A stretch of DNA of 57,255 nucleotides from Macrococcus bovicus (GCF_004359575.1 NZ_SCWF01000013.1:1-57255); one strand, 5' to 3'. Shown: positions 47,696 to 56,942, counted from the stretch's first letter. The notes: generated by a model not told the origin, from the sequence alone. Numbers and translations: made by a program.

Positions 47696-48883
47696 ATGGC
47701 TACTTTGCAGGATTTACCGACTTATCATCACCATGCACTGTCTGAAATGCTGACGATGATGTCTGAAGAAGAAAAGAACCGACTGACCCAGGAATTAAGT
47801 TCACTGAATTTGGATGAAGTGGCAGCACTTTATGAAGATGTTTACGTCAATCGTCACGTTGAAGCGCCGGCGGGTCAGCTTAGAGATGTAGAGACAGAAG
47901 TGAAATCTGAAATGTCCGAGGAACGCCTGACTGAACTTGAGGGTCTTGGCCGTCAGGCTATCCGCGAAGGACGCTTTGCTGCACTTCTAATGGCTGGCGG
48001 CCAGGGCACACGTCTTGCGCATCCGGGACCGAAAGGGACGTTCACTTTTGATGGTATCAGTCTCTTTGAGCTACAGGCGAAACAATTACTGAAGATTTCT
48101 GCTGAGTGCAATACAACGATTCCGTGGTTTATCATGACAAGTGATATCAATCATGAAGAGACACTGGCATTCTTCAAGGAGCGTCATTTCTTCAATTTTC
48201 CGGAAGAAAATATCACGTTTTTCAAACAGCCTAATATCGTGGCTTTATCTCCTGAAGGACAGCTGCTACTGAATAAGCAGGGCGAACTGCTGACCTCTCC
48301 TAACGGCAATGGAGGTATTTTTGAGGCACTTGCTGCGACAGGCCTTTATGAGACGATGCACAAACGTGGCATTGATTATATCTATCTCAATAATATCGAT
48401 AATGTTCTGGTGAAGGTGCTGGATCCGGTGTTCTGTGGTCTTGCTGTCGAGTCCGGGGCTGATGTCACGACAAAGACCATCCGACCTCTGAACGGTGAAA
48501 GTGTGGGACGTGTGATTATGGCAGATGATAAGAAGCAGGTCATGGAATACACAGAACTGCCGGAAGGACTGGAGAATCAGTTTACGAACGGGAATATCGG
48601 CATCCATATTTTCAGACGTGATTTCCTGGCAGCGGCATCGACTCATAAGCTGCCTTATCATCTGGCCGTGAAGAATCTCGAACAGCTTGATGAAGATTTT
48701 GCTGTCGTGAAAAAAGAAACGTTGAAATTCGAAAAATTCTACTTTGATATCTTCCGTTATGCTGAGACTTTCAAGACGCTGCAAGTGGACCGTGAATCGG
48801 AGTTCAGCCCGCTTAAGAACAAAGAGGGAAAAGATAGTATAGAGACAGCTAGACAAGCGCTGCTCGACAATCATATGATCTAG
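47696..48883 (+). CDS. UDP-sugar pyrophosphorylase / uridylyltransferase (UDPGP family)
   Basis: A 395-residue enzyme. The nucleotide loop is LLMAGGQGTRLAHPGPKGTF (residues ~97-116), the base-binding segment NGNGGIFEAL is mid-protein, and IDYIYLNNIDNVLVKVLDP carries the metal-binding Asp. It is the eukaryotic-type UTP-hexose-1-phosphate or UTP-GlcNAc-1-P transferase found in staphylococci. The sugar is not settled by sequence. I chose ATG 47696 behind AAAGGAG; it follows the hydrolase gene by 25 bp. Confidence 0.86.
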   Translation: MATLQDLPTYHHHALSEMLTMMSEEEKNRLTQELSSLNLDEVAALYEDVYVNRHVEAPAGQLRDVETEVKSEMSEERLTELEGLGRQAIREGRFAALLMAGGQGTRLAHPGPKGTFTFDGISLFELQAKQLLKISAECNTTIPWFIMTSDINHEETLAFFKERHFFNFPEENITFFKQPNIVALSPEGQLLLNKQGELLTSPNGNGGIFEALAATGLYETMHKRGIDYIYLNNIDNVLVKVLDPVFCGLAVESGADVTTKTIRPLNGESVGRVIMADDKKQVMEYTELPEGLENQFTNGNIGIHIFRRDFLAAASTHKLPYHLAVKNLEQLDEDFAVVKKETLKFEKFYFDIFRYAETFKTLQVDRESEFSPLKNKEGKDSIETARQALLDNHMI

Positions 48884-48891
48884 GAGGCCAT

Positions 48892-49122
48892 ATGTTACCT
48901 TATATCGGATTTGGTGCGATTGCACTGATCAATCTTTATTTTGCCTATTATTTTATTCTGGCAGATGGCCGGGGCCAGTTGACTTGGATGGGTTTCGTAT
49001 CGCTGTTTGTAGCACTTGTCTTTATCTATCTGCTCATGCGCTATTATCAGTCGATGAAGCGTCAGGATATGAAGCACTTCAATGCACATATAAAATCTGA
49101 TGACGACCGTCTGCTGAAATAA
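48892..49122 (+). CDS. small two-helix membrane protein
   Basis: 76 residues. Two membrane helices (GFGAIALINLYFAYYFILAD and WMGFVSLFVALVFIYLLMRY) are joined by a short polar turn and followed by a basic then acidic tail. No known family. It starts at ATG 48892 behind AGGAGG, eight bases after the uridylyltransferase stop, so it is likely in the same transcript. Confidence 0.68.
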   Translation: MLPYIGFGAIALINLYFAYYFILADGRGQLTWMGFVSLFVALVFIYLLMRYYQSMKRQDMKHFNAHIKSDDDRLLK

Positions 49123-49163
49123 GGCAGATCATATTCTGGATGACATAATGAATGAGGGGAAAA

Positions 49164-50225
49164 ATGAAAAGAAAATGGCTATGGCCGCTGCTGCTCACTT
49201 TGCTTATCTTTGCCATGATTGCTGGAAGTGCAGTCTATATGGCTTATCAATCTCATCAGGCGGAAAACACGATTTATATCGATGATTTTATTAAGAAACA
49301 GACGATCATCATCAAGGGTAAAGTCGTACAGCATCAGGCTACTTATTATCTGAAGCCCGCAAAGAATGATCCGGTCAAGGTTCATGTTAAAGAAGGCGAG
49401 AAGGTTGCAGCGGGTAATCCGCTTTATACTTACAGAGAGGCAGATCAGGAAGGTAACACTGAGCTGAGCCTACAGCTTGATAATAAACGCGTGGAAAAAG
49501 AACAGATTGAAGGACAGATCACTGCTTATGAGGAGCGGCTAGCTGAAGCGACTTCTGAAGAAAGTGCCTCTATTGAAGCGCAGATCAACTGGCTGGAGTC
49601 TGAGCTGACGAAAGCAGAGAATAACATCAGTATTCTTGAGGAGAAGCAGAAGAAGCAGGAAGATAAAGTGGGGGCTCTGACCATCAAGGCGAGTCAAGCA
49701 GGCACCATTCTTGATATCGATGATGACCAGCTGCAATCCTTTACAGCTGTCAGACAAGACAAACCTGTCCTTACGATGAGCGTAGGTAAACCTTATTTTG
49801 AAGGCTATGCACGTCGCAGCGAGGTGGAACTGCTATCACCTGTCATGCCTTTTGAAAGCACGGATGATAGTCCCGTTAAAGGCTCGCTGACTAAAGTCGC
49901 TTTGACACCGCGTGATGAATTGCGGGGTAAATCGCAGGGCGTTCAAGGCTTCCTCATTGAAGGCCGTCTCGACAAAACAGATGGCCTGTATTTAGGAGAC
50001 CGGTTATCTATAGCAGTGCATCCATCGAAGAAAGGTCATATCTGGCTGCCTGAAAAATATGTGAAGAAAGTCATGAAGGCTGATAAACCTGAGTATTTTG
50101 TCAAAAAAGTGTATGGCAGTGATAAAAATGAAGCTAAAGTAATGGTGGAGAAAGAAGCTGAACAGTATTATCTCGTCACACAGGGCTTATCCGCTATCGA
50201 TAAATTAGAAGCCTATAAAAAGTAA
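49164..50225 (+). CDS. HlyD-like membrane fusion/adaptor protein
   Basis: 353 residues. One N-terminal membrane anchor (WPLLLTLLIFAMIAGSAVYM), a split biotinyl-lipoyl-like domain (VKVHVKEGEKVAAGNPLYTY ... LTIKASQAGTILDIDDDQL), and a helical hairpin between them (NKRVEKEQIEGQ through EEKQKKQEDK, ~105-170). This is the plan of YknX/MacA-type adaptors that partner ABC exporters. No ABC genes are adjacent, so the partner is elsewhere or it works alone. I chose ATG 49164 behind GAGGGG. Confidence 0.82.
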   Translation: MKRKWLWPLLLTLLIFAMIAGSAVYMAYQSHQAENTIYIDDFIKKQTIIIKGKVVQHQATYYLKPAKNDPVKVHVKEGEKVAAGNPLYTYREADQEGNTELSLQLDNKRVEKEQIEGQITAYEERLAEATSEESASIEAQINWLESELTKAENNISILEEKQKKQEDKVGALTIKASQAGTILDIDDDQLQSFTAVRQDKPVLTMSVGKPYFEGYARRSEVELLSPVMPFESTDDSPVKGSLTKVALTPRDELRGKSQGVQGFLIEGRLDKTDGLYLGDRLSIAVHPSKKGHIWLPEKYVKKVMKADKPEYFVKKVYGSDKNEAKVMVEKEAEQYYLVTQGLSAIDKLEAYKK

Positions 50226-50249
50226 GCTGAGGAATCAGCTTATTTTTTT
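50224..50249 (+). terminator. terminator after the adaptor gene
   Basis: AAGCTGA, loop GGAA, TCAGCTT, then a T run. Confidence 0.82.
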
Positions 50250-50316
50250 GGCATGATAGTCTCTTAAAATTATGGGTATAAATTAAATAAATTAAGTAGA
50301 TAGCGGAGGTAACCTT

Positions 50317-51201
50317 ATGCAGTGGCAAGGTAGACAAGGAAGTTCAAATGTAGAAGATATAAGCGGCGGTGGCGGTGGCGGCGGCTTTCCGGGCGGCGGT
50401 TTGGCGGCAGGCGGTGGCGGTGTCGGCTGTCTCGGTATTATAGTTGCCATTATCTATATGCTGATGGGCGGTAATCCTGGCGACATTTTAGGTGGGGATT
50501 CCGGCCAGCAGCAACAGACGCAGCAGCAACAGACGACCCAGACAGATGGTTCGGCAGATGACCGCAAACAGTTTGCATCTGTTGTACTGAAAGATACAGA
50601 AGATGTCTGGAACAACATTTTCCAGCAATACAACCGTACTTATCATGAACCTAAGATGGTTCTGTTCTCTAATGGTGTCAATACAGCTTGCGGTAGTGCA
50701 AGTTCATCGATGGGACCTTTCTACTGTCCTGGCGACCAGAAGCTTTATATCGACTTAACGTTCATGGATCAGCTGGAACAGCAGTTAAACGCGCCGGGTG
50801 ACTTCGCGATGGCTTATGTCATCGCCCATGAAGTCGGACACCACGTTCAGTATGAACTGGGTATCTCTGATAAAGTCAATCGTTTAAGACAGCAGTTAAA
50901 CGAAACAGAGTTCAATAAATATTCAGTTGCCCTTGAGCTTCAGGCTGACTATTTTGCAGGTGTCTATGCTCATTACGAAAACGAAGCAGGAATCACTGAT
51001 GAAGGTGACATGGAAGAAGCAATCAAAGCGGCTCATGCAGTCGGCGATGATACCCTTCAGCGAAATGCGACCGGCCGCGTCAACCCGGAAAGTTTTACGC
51101 ACGGCACAAGTGAGCAACGTATGAAATGGTTTAAAAAAGGCTTTGATACAGGTGATGTCAACGGCGGGGACACATTCAGCGCTATGGGCCTTGACTTATA
51201 A
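50317..51201 (+). CDS. YpfJ-type neutral zinc metallopeptidase
   Basis: A 294-residue PF04228 protein. A cytosolic N terminus rich in glycine (GGGGGGGFPGGG), one membrane helix (VGCLGIIVAIIYMLM, ~36-50), a Gln/Thr linker and an extracellular catalytic domain. The zinc site is HEVGHH at 171-176 with a downstream Glu in ELQADYFAGVYAH. C125 and C137 probably form a disulfide. Family members have no known substrate. It starts at ATG 50317 behind GGAGG and is followed by a strong terminator. Confidence 0.9.
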   Translation: MQWQGRQGSSNVEDISGGGGGGGFPGGGLAAGGGGVGCLGIIVAIIYMLMGGNPGDILGGDSGQQQQTQQQQTTQTDGSADDRKQFASVVLKDTEDVWNNIFQQYNRTYHEPKMVLFSNGVNTACGSASSSMGPFYCPGDQKLYIDLTFMDQLEQQLNAPGDFAMAYVIAHEVGHHVQYELGISDKVNRLRQQLNETEFNKYSVALELQADYFAGVYAHYENEAGITDEGDMEEAIKAAHAVGDDTLQRNATGRVNPESFTHGTSEQRMKWFKKGFDTGDVNGGDTFSAMGLDL

Positions 51202-51220
51202 TTGCTTATAGAAGTGAAGA

Positions 51221-51257
51221 GAAGATATACTTAAAGGAGTATATCTTCTTTTTTTTG
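51221..51257 (+). terminator. terminator after the metallopeptidase
   Basis: AGAAGATATACT, loop TAAAGG, AGTATATCTTCT and a T run. Confidence 0.9.
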
Positions 51258-51267
51258 GAGGTAATAG

Positions 51268-52797
51268 ATGAAATTATTTTACGGCGGCACCATTTACACG
51301 ATGCAGCGAGAAGGTCACAAAGTTAAAGCGGTTCTGGTAGATGACAACCGGATAGTAGCTCTATTTGATGAAGTGCCGAAGGTGAAGGCGGAATATATTG
51401 ATCTGCAAGGCGCCGTCATGTTTCCCGGCTTTGTGGATACGCATATCCATCTGGTAGGTACAGGAATGGCGCTTGCCAGCGTGAATTTCAAAGATGATGT
51501 TTCAATAGAAGATGTAAAAGAAAAGCTGAGGGCTGCCGCACAGCAGCTTCCGAGAGAGAGCTGGCTGGTCTGCGAGGGCTATAATGACAATCAGCTGAAG
51601 CATAGACTGACCCGTGATGAGATCGATGAACTGACAGATTGCCGCGTCATCATCAAACGTGTATGCCGCCACGCTGCTATTGTCAATAGTGCGGCCTTCA
51701 GTGCCCTATGCATCGAGGATGAGGTCCAGGACATGGATGGCGGACATTTTGAAAAAACAGAGGGGCGATTGAACGGCTGGGTGCATGATCATGCGATGGA
51801 TCTGTTCGTGAATGCCAGCCTGAATGAGACAGTTGATTCACTTGCGCGACATATGGAACGGGCGGCACGTGGAATGCATGCAGTCGGACTGACAGGCGCC
51901 CATACCGAAGACTTAGGTTACTATAACAGCCCGGAAAATGTGCTGGCTGCCTACACTCAAGTGTTCGGTAAGAATAAAATGCAGCTGAGGCTTAATCTGC
52001 TGCGTCATTATTCTGTCTTCGAGTCAGTGGCTGACTACGTGTTCACTGATTGGCTGAAAAAAGATGCGATGAAGTTTTACGCAGATGGTGCACTGGGGGG
52101 CAGAACCGCTTTATTCCGTGAGCCGTACAGTGACCAGCCAGATACGAGAGGGCTTGCTATTTTCAGTCAAGAGGAATTAGAAGAACAGGTGCAGCGCGCA
52201 CGACATCACCATTCAGCAGTCGCTGTCCATATTATCGGCGATAAAGCGTGTGAAATGGTGCTGGATGCGATTGAAAAATATCCATTGAGGTCGGGACATG
52301 ACAGGCTGATTCATGTCAGCTTCCTGTCGCCGGATTTAATAGCGCGTATGAAGAATCTGCCGCTCATCTGTGATGTACAGCCCCTTTTTGCCACTTCTGA
52401 CTTCCCCTGGGCAATCGACCGGGTAGGTGAAGCACGCAGTCGATATGCTTACGCCTGGAAATCATTGACGGAAGCGGGTATCATGTTGGGCGGTGGCTCG
52501 GATTCGCCCATCGAGTCATTTAATCCATTGAAGAGTATAGATGCCGCTGTCAACAGACGGCCATTCGATGCGCAGAACCAGTATTTTACCGAAGAATGCC
52601 TGTCCATTTATGAAGCGATTCAGCTCTTTACGGTTAATGCTGCGATGATTGGCCAGCGTCCGGAGAATGGCATGATAAAAGAGGGTTATTTGGCGGACTT
52701 CACAGTGCTCGAGACAGATCCATTCACTGCTGAGCATATTGGAGATATTTGCAACAAGATGACGATCGTAGACGGTGATATTGTCTATAGACGATAA
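51268..52797 (+). CDS. amidohydrolase family protein (YtcJ/Amidohydro_3 type)
   Basis: A 509-residue metal-dependent hydrolase. The N-terminal strand domain (LFYGGTIYTMQ) leads into the metal motif FPGFVDTHIHLVG (H-x-H). Later ligands are in HRTAL-like blocks: ADGALGGRTALF (with the family GALG), AVHIIGDKACEMV, and the Asp in GGGSDSPIESFNPL. YtcJ-like enzymes act on N-acyl or formyl amides, but the substrate is rarely known. It starts at ATG 51268 behind TTGGAGG. A small membrane gene follows 12 bp later. Confidence 0.87.
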   Translation: MKLFYGGTIYTMQREGHKVKAVLVDDNRIVALFDEVPKVKAEYIDLQGAVMFPGFVDTHIHLVGTGMALASVNFKDDVSIEDVKEKLRAAAQQLPRESWLVCEGYNDNQLKHRLTRDEIDELTDCRVIIKRVCRHAAIVNSAAFSALCIEDEVQDMDGGHFEKTEGRLNGWVHDHAMDLFVNASLNETVDSLARHMERAARGMHAVGLTGAHTEDLGYYNSPENVLAAYTQVFGKNKMQLRLNLLRHYSVFESVADYVFTDWLKKDAMKFYADGALGGRTALFREPYSDQPDTRGLAIFSQEELEEQVQRARHHHSAVAVHIIGDKACEMVLDAIEKYPLRSGHDRLIHVSFLSPDLIARMKNLPLICDVQPLFATSDFPWAIDRVGEARSRYAYAWKSLTEAGIMLGGGSDSPIESFNPLKSIDAAVNRRPFDAQNQYFTEECLSIYEAIQLFTVNAAMIGQRPENGMIKEGYLADFTVLETDPFTAEHIGDICNKMTIVDGDIVYRR

Positions 52798-52809
52798 AGG
52801 AGGCGCAGG

Positions 52810-53280
52810 ATGAAATTCAAAATAGATGTCAGCAAGATGATGACACTGCTTTTTATGACCACTATCTTTCTGGTATCCGGTTTGATATTTCTCATACTTA
52901 TGTCATTCGGACTGTTCGGCCTGAGTCGCATACTGATTGCGTGGCATCTGGCTGAATTTACTTATAATCAGAGTTTTGCGGACAATCTTTTTTACTACGG
53001 CTCCTATATAGCCGGAGGTTTTTTTCTGCTGCGGATAGTGGAATTCGTTTTTGATAATCTGAAACGCCTTTATCAGGATAATCCTTATTTTCAGGCACCT
53101 CTTGTGCATGGAATCATTCCTATTTCAGCGACGTTGATATTCTATTTCTTCATTCACGTCAATTATCAGTATATCCGCATCAATTTCTTAGTCATTATGA
53201 TAATTATCACCGTTCTTTATGTGCTGACTGAAATCTTTTATCCGAATAGTGAAGACTTAAATCAGACAGATGATCAATAA
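52810..53280 (+). CDS. small membrane protein, possibly DUF2975-like
   Basis: 156 residues with four helices: TLLFMTTIFLVSGLIFLILM, DNLFYYGSYIAGGFFLLRIV, GIIPISATLIFYFFIHV and INFLVIMIIITVLYVLTEIF. The VFDNLKRLYQDNPYF stretch after helix 2 resembles the DUF2975 loop ahead of a repressed or YozG-type partner, but the match is loose. It starts at ATG 52810 behind AAAGGAGG and is coupled to the amidohydrolase transcript. Confidence 0.65.
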   Translation: MKFKIDVSKMMTLLFMTTIFLVSGLIFLILMSFGLFGLSRILIAWHLAEFTYNQSFADNLFYYGSYIAGGFFLLRIVEFVFDNLKRLYQDNPYFQAPLVHGIIPISATLIFYFFIHVNYQYIRINFLVIMIIITVLYVLTEIFYPNSEDLNQTDDQ

Positions 53281-53311
53281 AAGGCACGGAATCTTTTGAT
53301 TCCGTGCCTTT
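53280..53311. terminator. bidirectional terminator
   Basis: AAAGGCACGGAATC, loop TTTT, GATTCCGTGCCTTT between convergent genes. Confidence 0.9.
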
Positions 53312-53316
53312 CTTAT

Positions 53317-54777
53317 TTAGAAGTCTTTCTGGCAGTATACTGACACGCTGCCTGGATTGACTTTAAAGATGCCATTCCCCTCGTCATCTATAATGACTTC
53401 ATCTTCTCGGACATTGTTGTAATCAAGCCAGACTTGACCGCGCCGTTCTTTGCCGACAAACATCTGTTTCTGTGCTTCTTCTGTGCTGCTGTTCATAATG
53501 ACAGCACAGCCTGAGTTTTCCACTTCTTTTGCACCACGGCGCACCCAGCCGATTACGTTTTCGTGATCAAAATAATCATCTTGAAGGCCGTATGCTTTGT
53601 TTTTACGGATGAAGAGCAGCGTATCAATCATTGCTTGTTTGCCTTCTATCGGCATCTCTCCGCCGATACCATAGTAGTCACCGTAAAAGACAACGGGAAA
53701 GCCGTCATATCTCAGAAGGATTGACGCATAGGCAAGTGGTTTGAACCAGTCTTTGACGAATGACTCCAGCGCTTCTCCCGGCTGAGAATCATGATTGTCG
53801 ACGAAAGTGACAGCATTTAGCGGATTTTCCTGAACGAGTGTTTTATCGAACAATTGACGAAGATCATAGCCCTGCCCTTTTTCGGAGGCTTCCTTGAAAT
53901 TGTAATGGAGTTTCACATCGAACAGATCAAGCGCATAGTCAGCCTCTGTCAGAAAGTTCTCGTTGGTTTCAAGGTCCGGCAGCCAGAATTCACCGACGAA
54001 GTAGAAAGGCTTGTCAGAATGATCAGTCATCGCATGAACAAAATCACGTATAAAGTAAGATTCAATATGCTTGATAGCATCTAAGCGCATCCCGTCAATA
54101 TCCAGTTCATCTATCAGCCATTTCCCCCAGTCAATCATTTCTTTTCTGACGTCCGGGTGCTTATAATCGATATTGGAGAACATCAAGTAGTCGAAGTTAC
54201 CTTTTTCATCGTCCACATTTTCATTCCAGTCCTTATTTTCACCGAGAATTTTATAGACTCCCGTTTTTTCGGTCCTGTGATCATAGTCAGTGCCATTGAA
54301 ATGGGTGTAATTCCATTTGAACTGACTGTATTTGTCTTTGCGGCCCGGGAAAGTGAATTTTGTGTAACCTTCAATATCAAAAGGTTCGGAGATGACCTTC
54401 GTACGGTTTTCCGGGTCTACTTCTACGACTTTGAATACTTCAGTTTCATCAGCGCCTGCTTTATGATTCATCACGATATCGACATATACTTTTATGTCAT
54501 TGTCATGACAAGCTTTAATAGCAGCTTTTAGTTCTTCTTTCGTACCATATTTAGTCCGGACCTCGCCTTTTTGATCAAATTCGCCGAGATCATAGACATC
54601 ATAGACGCTATAACCAGGATTTGCGACGTTATCTGCTTTGGTCACAGGAGGAATCCAGACGGCATCAATACCTCTTTCTTTCAGATTAGGCGCATCTTCT
54701 TTAAGGCGGTTCCAGTGATTACCGTCGCCGTTCGTATGCCATTCGAAGTACTGCATGATTGTATGATTCTGTATCAT
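53317..54777 (-). CDS. cytosolic alpha-amylase, GH13 subfamily 5
   Basis: 486 residues with no signal peptide, so intracellular. Catalytic residues are D233 (GMRLDAIKH), E263 (FVGEFWLP) and D330 (FVDNHDSQ). It hydrolyses alpha-1,4-glucans or maltodextrins and resembles the Bacillus liquefying amylases without their export signal. It starts at ATG 54775-54777 with GAGG 11 bases upstream. A large inverted repeat precedes it. No glycogen or maltose genes adjoin it in this window. Confidence 0.93.
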   Translation of the reverse strand: MIQNHTIMQYFEWHTNGDGNHWNRLKEDAPNLKERGIDAVWIPPVTKADNVANPGYSVYDVYDLGEFDQKGEVRTKYGTKEELKAAIKACHDNDIKVYVDIVMNHKAGADETEVFKVVEVDPENRTKVISEPFDIEGYTKFTFPGRKDKYSQFKWNYTHFNGTDYDHRTEKTGVYKILGENKDWNENVDDEKGNFDYLMFSNIDYKHPDVRKEMIDWGKWLIDELDIDGMRLDAIKHIESYFIRDFVHAMTDHSDKPFYFVGEFWLPDLETNENFLTEADYALDLFDVKLHYNFKEASEKGQGYDLRQLFDKTLVQENPLNAVTFVDNHDSQPGEALESFVKDWFKPLAYASILLRYDGFPVVFYGDYYGIGGEMPIEGKQAMIDTLLFIRKNKAYGLQDDYFDHENVIGWVRRGAKEVENSGCAVIMNSSTEEAQKQMFVGKERRGQVWLDYNNVREDEVIIDDEGNGIFKVNPGSVSVYCQKDF

Positions 54778-54803
54778 CTAGCTTCATTCCTCTACATTTT
54801 AGT

Positions 54804-54829
54804 TGGTGGATATATACAGTATACCACCA
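54804..54829. promoter_or_regulatory. inverted repeat upstream of the amylase gene
   Basis: TGGTGG (54804-54809) and CCACCA (54824-54829) flank an AT core that contains TATACT on the minus strand (54818-54823). It looks like an operator laid over the -10 of the amylase promoter. Confidence 0.55.
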
Positions 54830-54922
54830 TAGCTGAAAAGTAAGACAATTCGGACGAATAGTACTGTGATTTATTGATTTTTTGTTATACTAGTTCTAAT
54901 AGAAGAAGAAGGAGCGTTTAAA

Positions 54923-55969
54923 TTGCTAAGTAAAGAACTGATGATTGAATTAATCGGCCAACTGAAAGATCCTGTCATTAACCATCCATTAAAAGAAACA
55001 GGCGGTATTAAGGAACTGACTGTTAAAGAAGAAAAAGAACATGTCAGCGTTAAACTGGCGATTGCTAAACTAGGCGGTCAGCCTCAGCTTGATCTGCAGC
55101 AGCAAGTCGTGGAGACCCTTAAAACAAATGGGGCCAAAACTGTAGGCATCCGTTTTGAGGAACTGGATGCTGCAACGCTTGAACAATATCGCGGAGAAGC
55201 GGCATCACCTGTTGAACGTAAACTGGAAAATGTTGAGTTCATTTCCATCGCTTCAGGTAAGGGCGGGGTCGGTAAATCAACAGTATCTGTTAACCTGGCT
55301 GTTGCACTCGCCCGTTTAGGTAAACGTGTAGGACTTGTAGATGCAGATATCTATGGTTTCAGTGTGCCGGATATGATGGGAGTCACTGAACGACCAGGTA
55401 TCAAGGGCCAGATGATTGTGCCTGTTGAACGGTTCGGCGTGAAAGTCATCTCGATGGCATTCTTTGTAGAAGAGAATGCGCCGGTAATCTGGCGCGGCCC
55501 GATGCTCGGTAAAATGATCAATAACTTCTTTGAAGAAGTGCAATGGGGCGAACTGGATTATATCCTTCTCGATTTACCGCCCGGCACAGGGGACGTCGCA
55601 CTTGATGTGCATACGATTCTGCCGAAGAGTAAAGAGATTATCGTTACGACACCCCATCCGACAGCAGCCTTCGTTGCAGCACGTGCAGGGGCAATGGCTC
55701 TACAGACAGACCATGAAATTCTGGGGGTTGTAGAGAATATGTCTTATTTCGAAAGCAAGGAAACAGGCAACCGTGAATATGTATTCGGTCAAGGGGGCGG
55801 TGCTAAGCTTGCTGAAGAACTTCATACAGAGCTGCTAGGACAATTACCACTTGCACAGCCTGAATGGGATGAAGCGGACTTTGCACCATCCATCTATGAT
55901 GAGAATCATGAGTTAGGCTACATCTATCAAGAAATAGCAGAAAAAATCATTAGCAAGACTAATAGATAG
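54923..55969 (+). CDS. Mrp/ApbC (NBP35-type) iron-sulfur cluster carrier ATPase
   Basis: 348 residues. An N-terminal MIP18/DUF59-like domain (residues 1-90, LIGQLKDPVINHPLKETGGI) is followed by a deviant Walker A, SGKGGVGKST (~112-121), then LVDADIYGFSVPDMMG and LLDLPPGTGD. The family carries and transfers Fe-S clusters. The CxxC that usually follows ENMSYF is absent (ENMSYFESKETGNREY), so cluster binding must differ or be lost. It starts at TTG 54923 behind AAGGAG. Confidence 0.9.
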   Translation: MLSKELMIELIGQLKDPVINHPLKETGGIKELTVKEEKEHVSVKLAIAKLGGQPQLDLQQQVVETLKTNGAKTVGIRFEELDAATLEQYRGEAASPVERKLENVEFISIASGKGGVGKSTVSVNLAVALARLGKRVGLVDADIYGFSVPDMMGVTERPGIKGQMIVPVERFGVKVISMAFFVEENAPVIWRGPMLGKMINNFFEEVQWGELDYILLDLPPGTGDVALDVHTILPKSKEIIVTTPHPTAAFVAARAGAMALQTDHEILGVVENMSYFESKETGNREYVFGQGGGAKLAEELHTELLGQLPLAQPEWDEADFAPSIYDENHELGYIYQEIAEKIISKTNR

Positions 55970-55981
55970 AGAGGCAATATA

Positions 55982-56668
55982 GTGACACTTAGAAATTTAT
56001 TGAAGTTTTATGGCACGACCTTAGTGATCGGCCTTATCACCACCATTTTGGTCAGTCTGATTTTTGCGTATGACAAGCTCACTGCTTTTCTGGTAGAGGG
56101 ACAGATAGGTGAGTTTCTGGCAGCACTCATCTGGTTTATGGGCTATGGCTTACTTATAGCAACTATCAGTCAACTTGCATATTTCAGTTATCTCTTTATT
56201 CATCAGCTGGGGCTGGGGATATTTAGAACAGCATGGAAACCTATCCAAGTGGTTATCATCCTATTTGCATTCTTCGACCTCATCTATTTCCGATTCCTGA
56301 GATTCGGTGAACAGCACGGAGATGTTGTGAGATTTATCTGGATACCGATACTTGTCCTGATCAGTGCGCTGCTTGTCAGCTATTATAAATCTAAACTGAC
56401 TGCGACAAACGTCTGGGTACCTGCAATGTTCTTTATGATAGTGATGACAACAGTTGAGCTGATTCCTTTCCTAAAGGTAGAAGATACGACCTGGCTGTAC
56501 ACAACTATCTTCCCTCTGATCTTATGTAATACATTCCAGCTTCTGATGATGCCTAAATACAATGAAGCCTCAAAGATAGAACGTGCTAAACGTCGGGAAT
56601 CAAGAGAAGAACGCATGACAGCATCGCGAACAAAATCAGCGACAGTTAAGAAGAAAAAGCAGCAATAG
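55982..56668 (+). CDS. kbaA: KbaA family membrane protein (KinB-signalling activator)
   Basis: 228 residues with six helices (e.g. TTLVIGLITTILVSLIFAYD, ALIWFMGYGLLIATISQLAY) and a basic C-terminal tail (IERAKRRESREERM, then KKKKQQ). In Bacillus KbaA activates the sporulation kinase KinB; a non-sporulating coccus must use it for something else. It starts at GTG 55982, 12 bp after the mrp stop, and probably shares its transcript. The mrp-kbaA-rrn order occurs in other staphylococci as I recall. Confidence 0.85.
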   Translation: MTLRNLLKFYGTTLVIGLITTILVSLIFAYDKLTAFLVEGQIGEFLAALIWFMGYGLLIATISQLAYFSYLFIHQLGLGIFRTAWKPIQVVIILFAFFDLIYFRFLRFGEQHGDVVRFIWIPILVLISALLVSYYKSKLTATNVWVPAMFFMIVMTTVELIPFLKVEDTTWLYTTIFPLILCNTFQLLMMPKYNEASKIERAKRRESREERMTASRTKSATVKKKKQQ

Positions 56669-56678
56669 AACGTCTGGT

Positions 56679-56709
56679 TGGCCCCTGTTATAACGGGGGT
56701 CTTTTTTTC
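56679..56709 (+). terminator. terminator after kbaA
   Basis: GCCCC, 9-nt loop, GGGGT with adjoining G-C pairs, then TTTTTTT. Confidence 0.75.
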
Positions 56710-56730
56710 TAAAAAAATTAGATAAAGTAG

Positions 56731-56759
56731 TTGACAGTTTTATATCCGCTTGTTATGAT
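56731..56759 (+). promoter_or_regulatory. rRNA operon promoter P1
   Basis: TTGACA (56731-56736), 17 bp, TATGAT (56754-56759), with an A-rich upstream stretch that could be an UP element. Confidence 0.85.
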
Positions 56760-56942
56760 ATTAAAGTCGCTGAAAACGACAAGAGCTTTAAAATAAATTG
56801 CAAGAAAAAAGTCTCAAAAGTGTAAAAGTGGTACTTGAAACGAAAGAATGATTCGAGTAAAATTTTTAATGCAAGCTTGAAAGACACAGCAACTTAACCT
56901 TAAATGACTGATACGAAGTGTAAAACTTCTTAAATAAAAGTC

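Noticed and set aside
54157-54531. Antisense 124-codon frame over the amylase gene
   Set aside because: Mirror of the amylase coding sequence; no start signals, no recognised domain.
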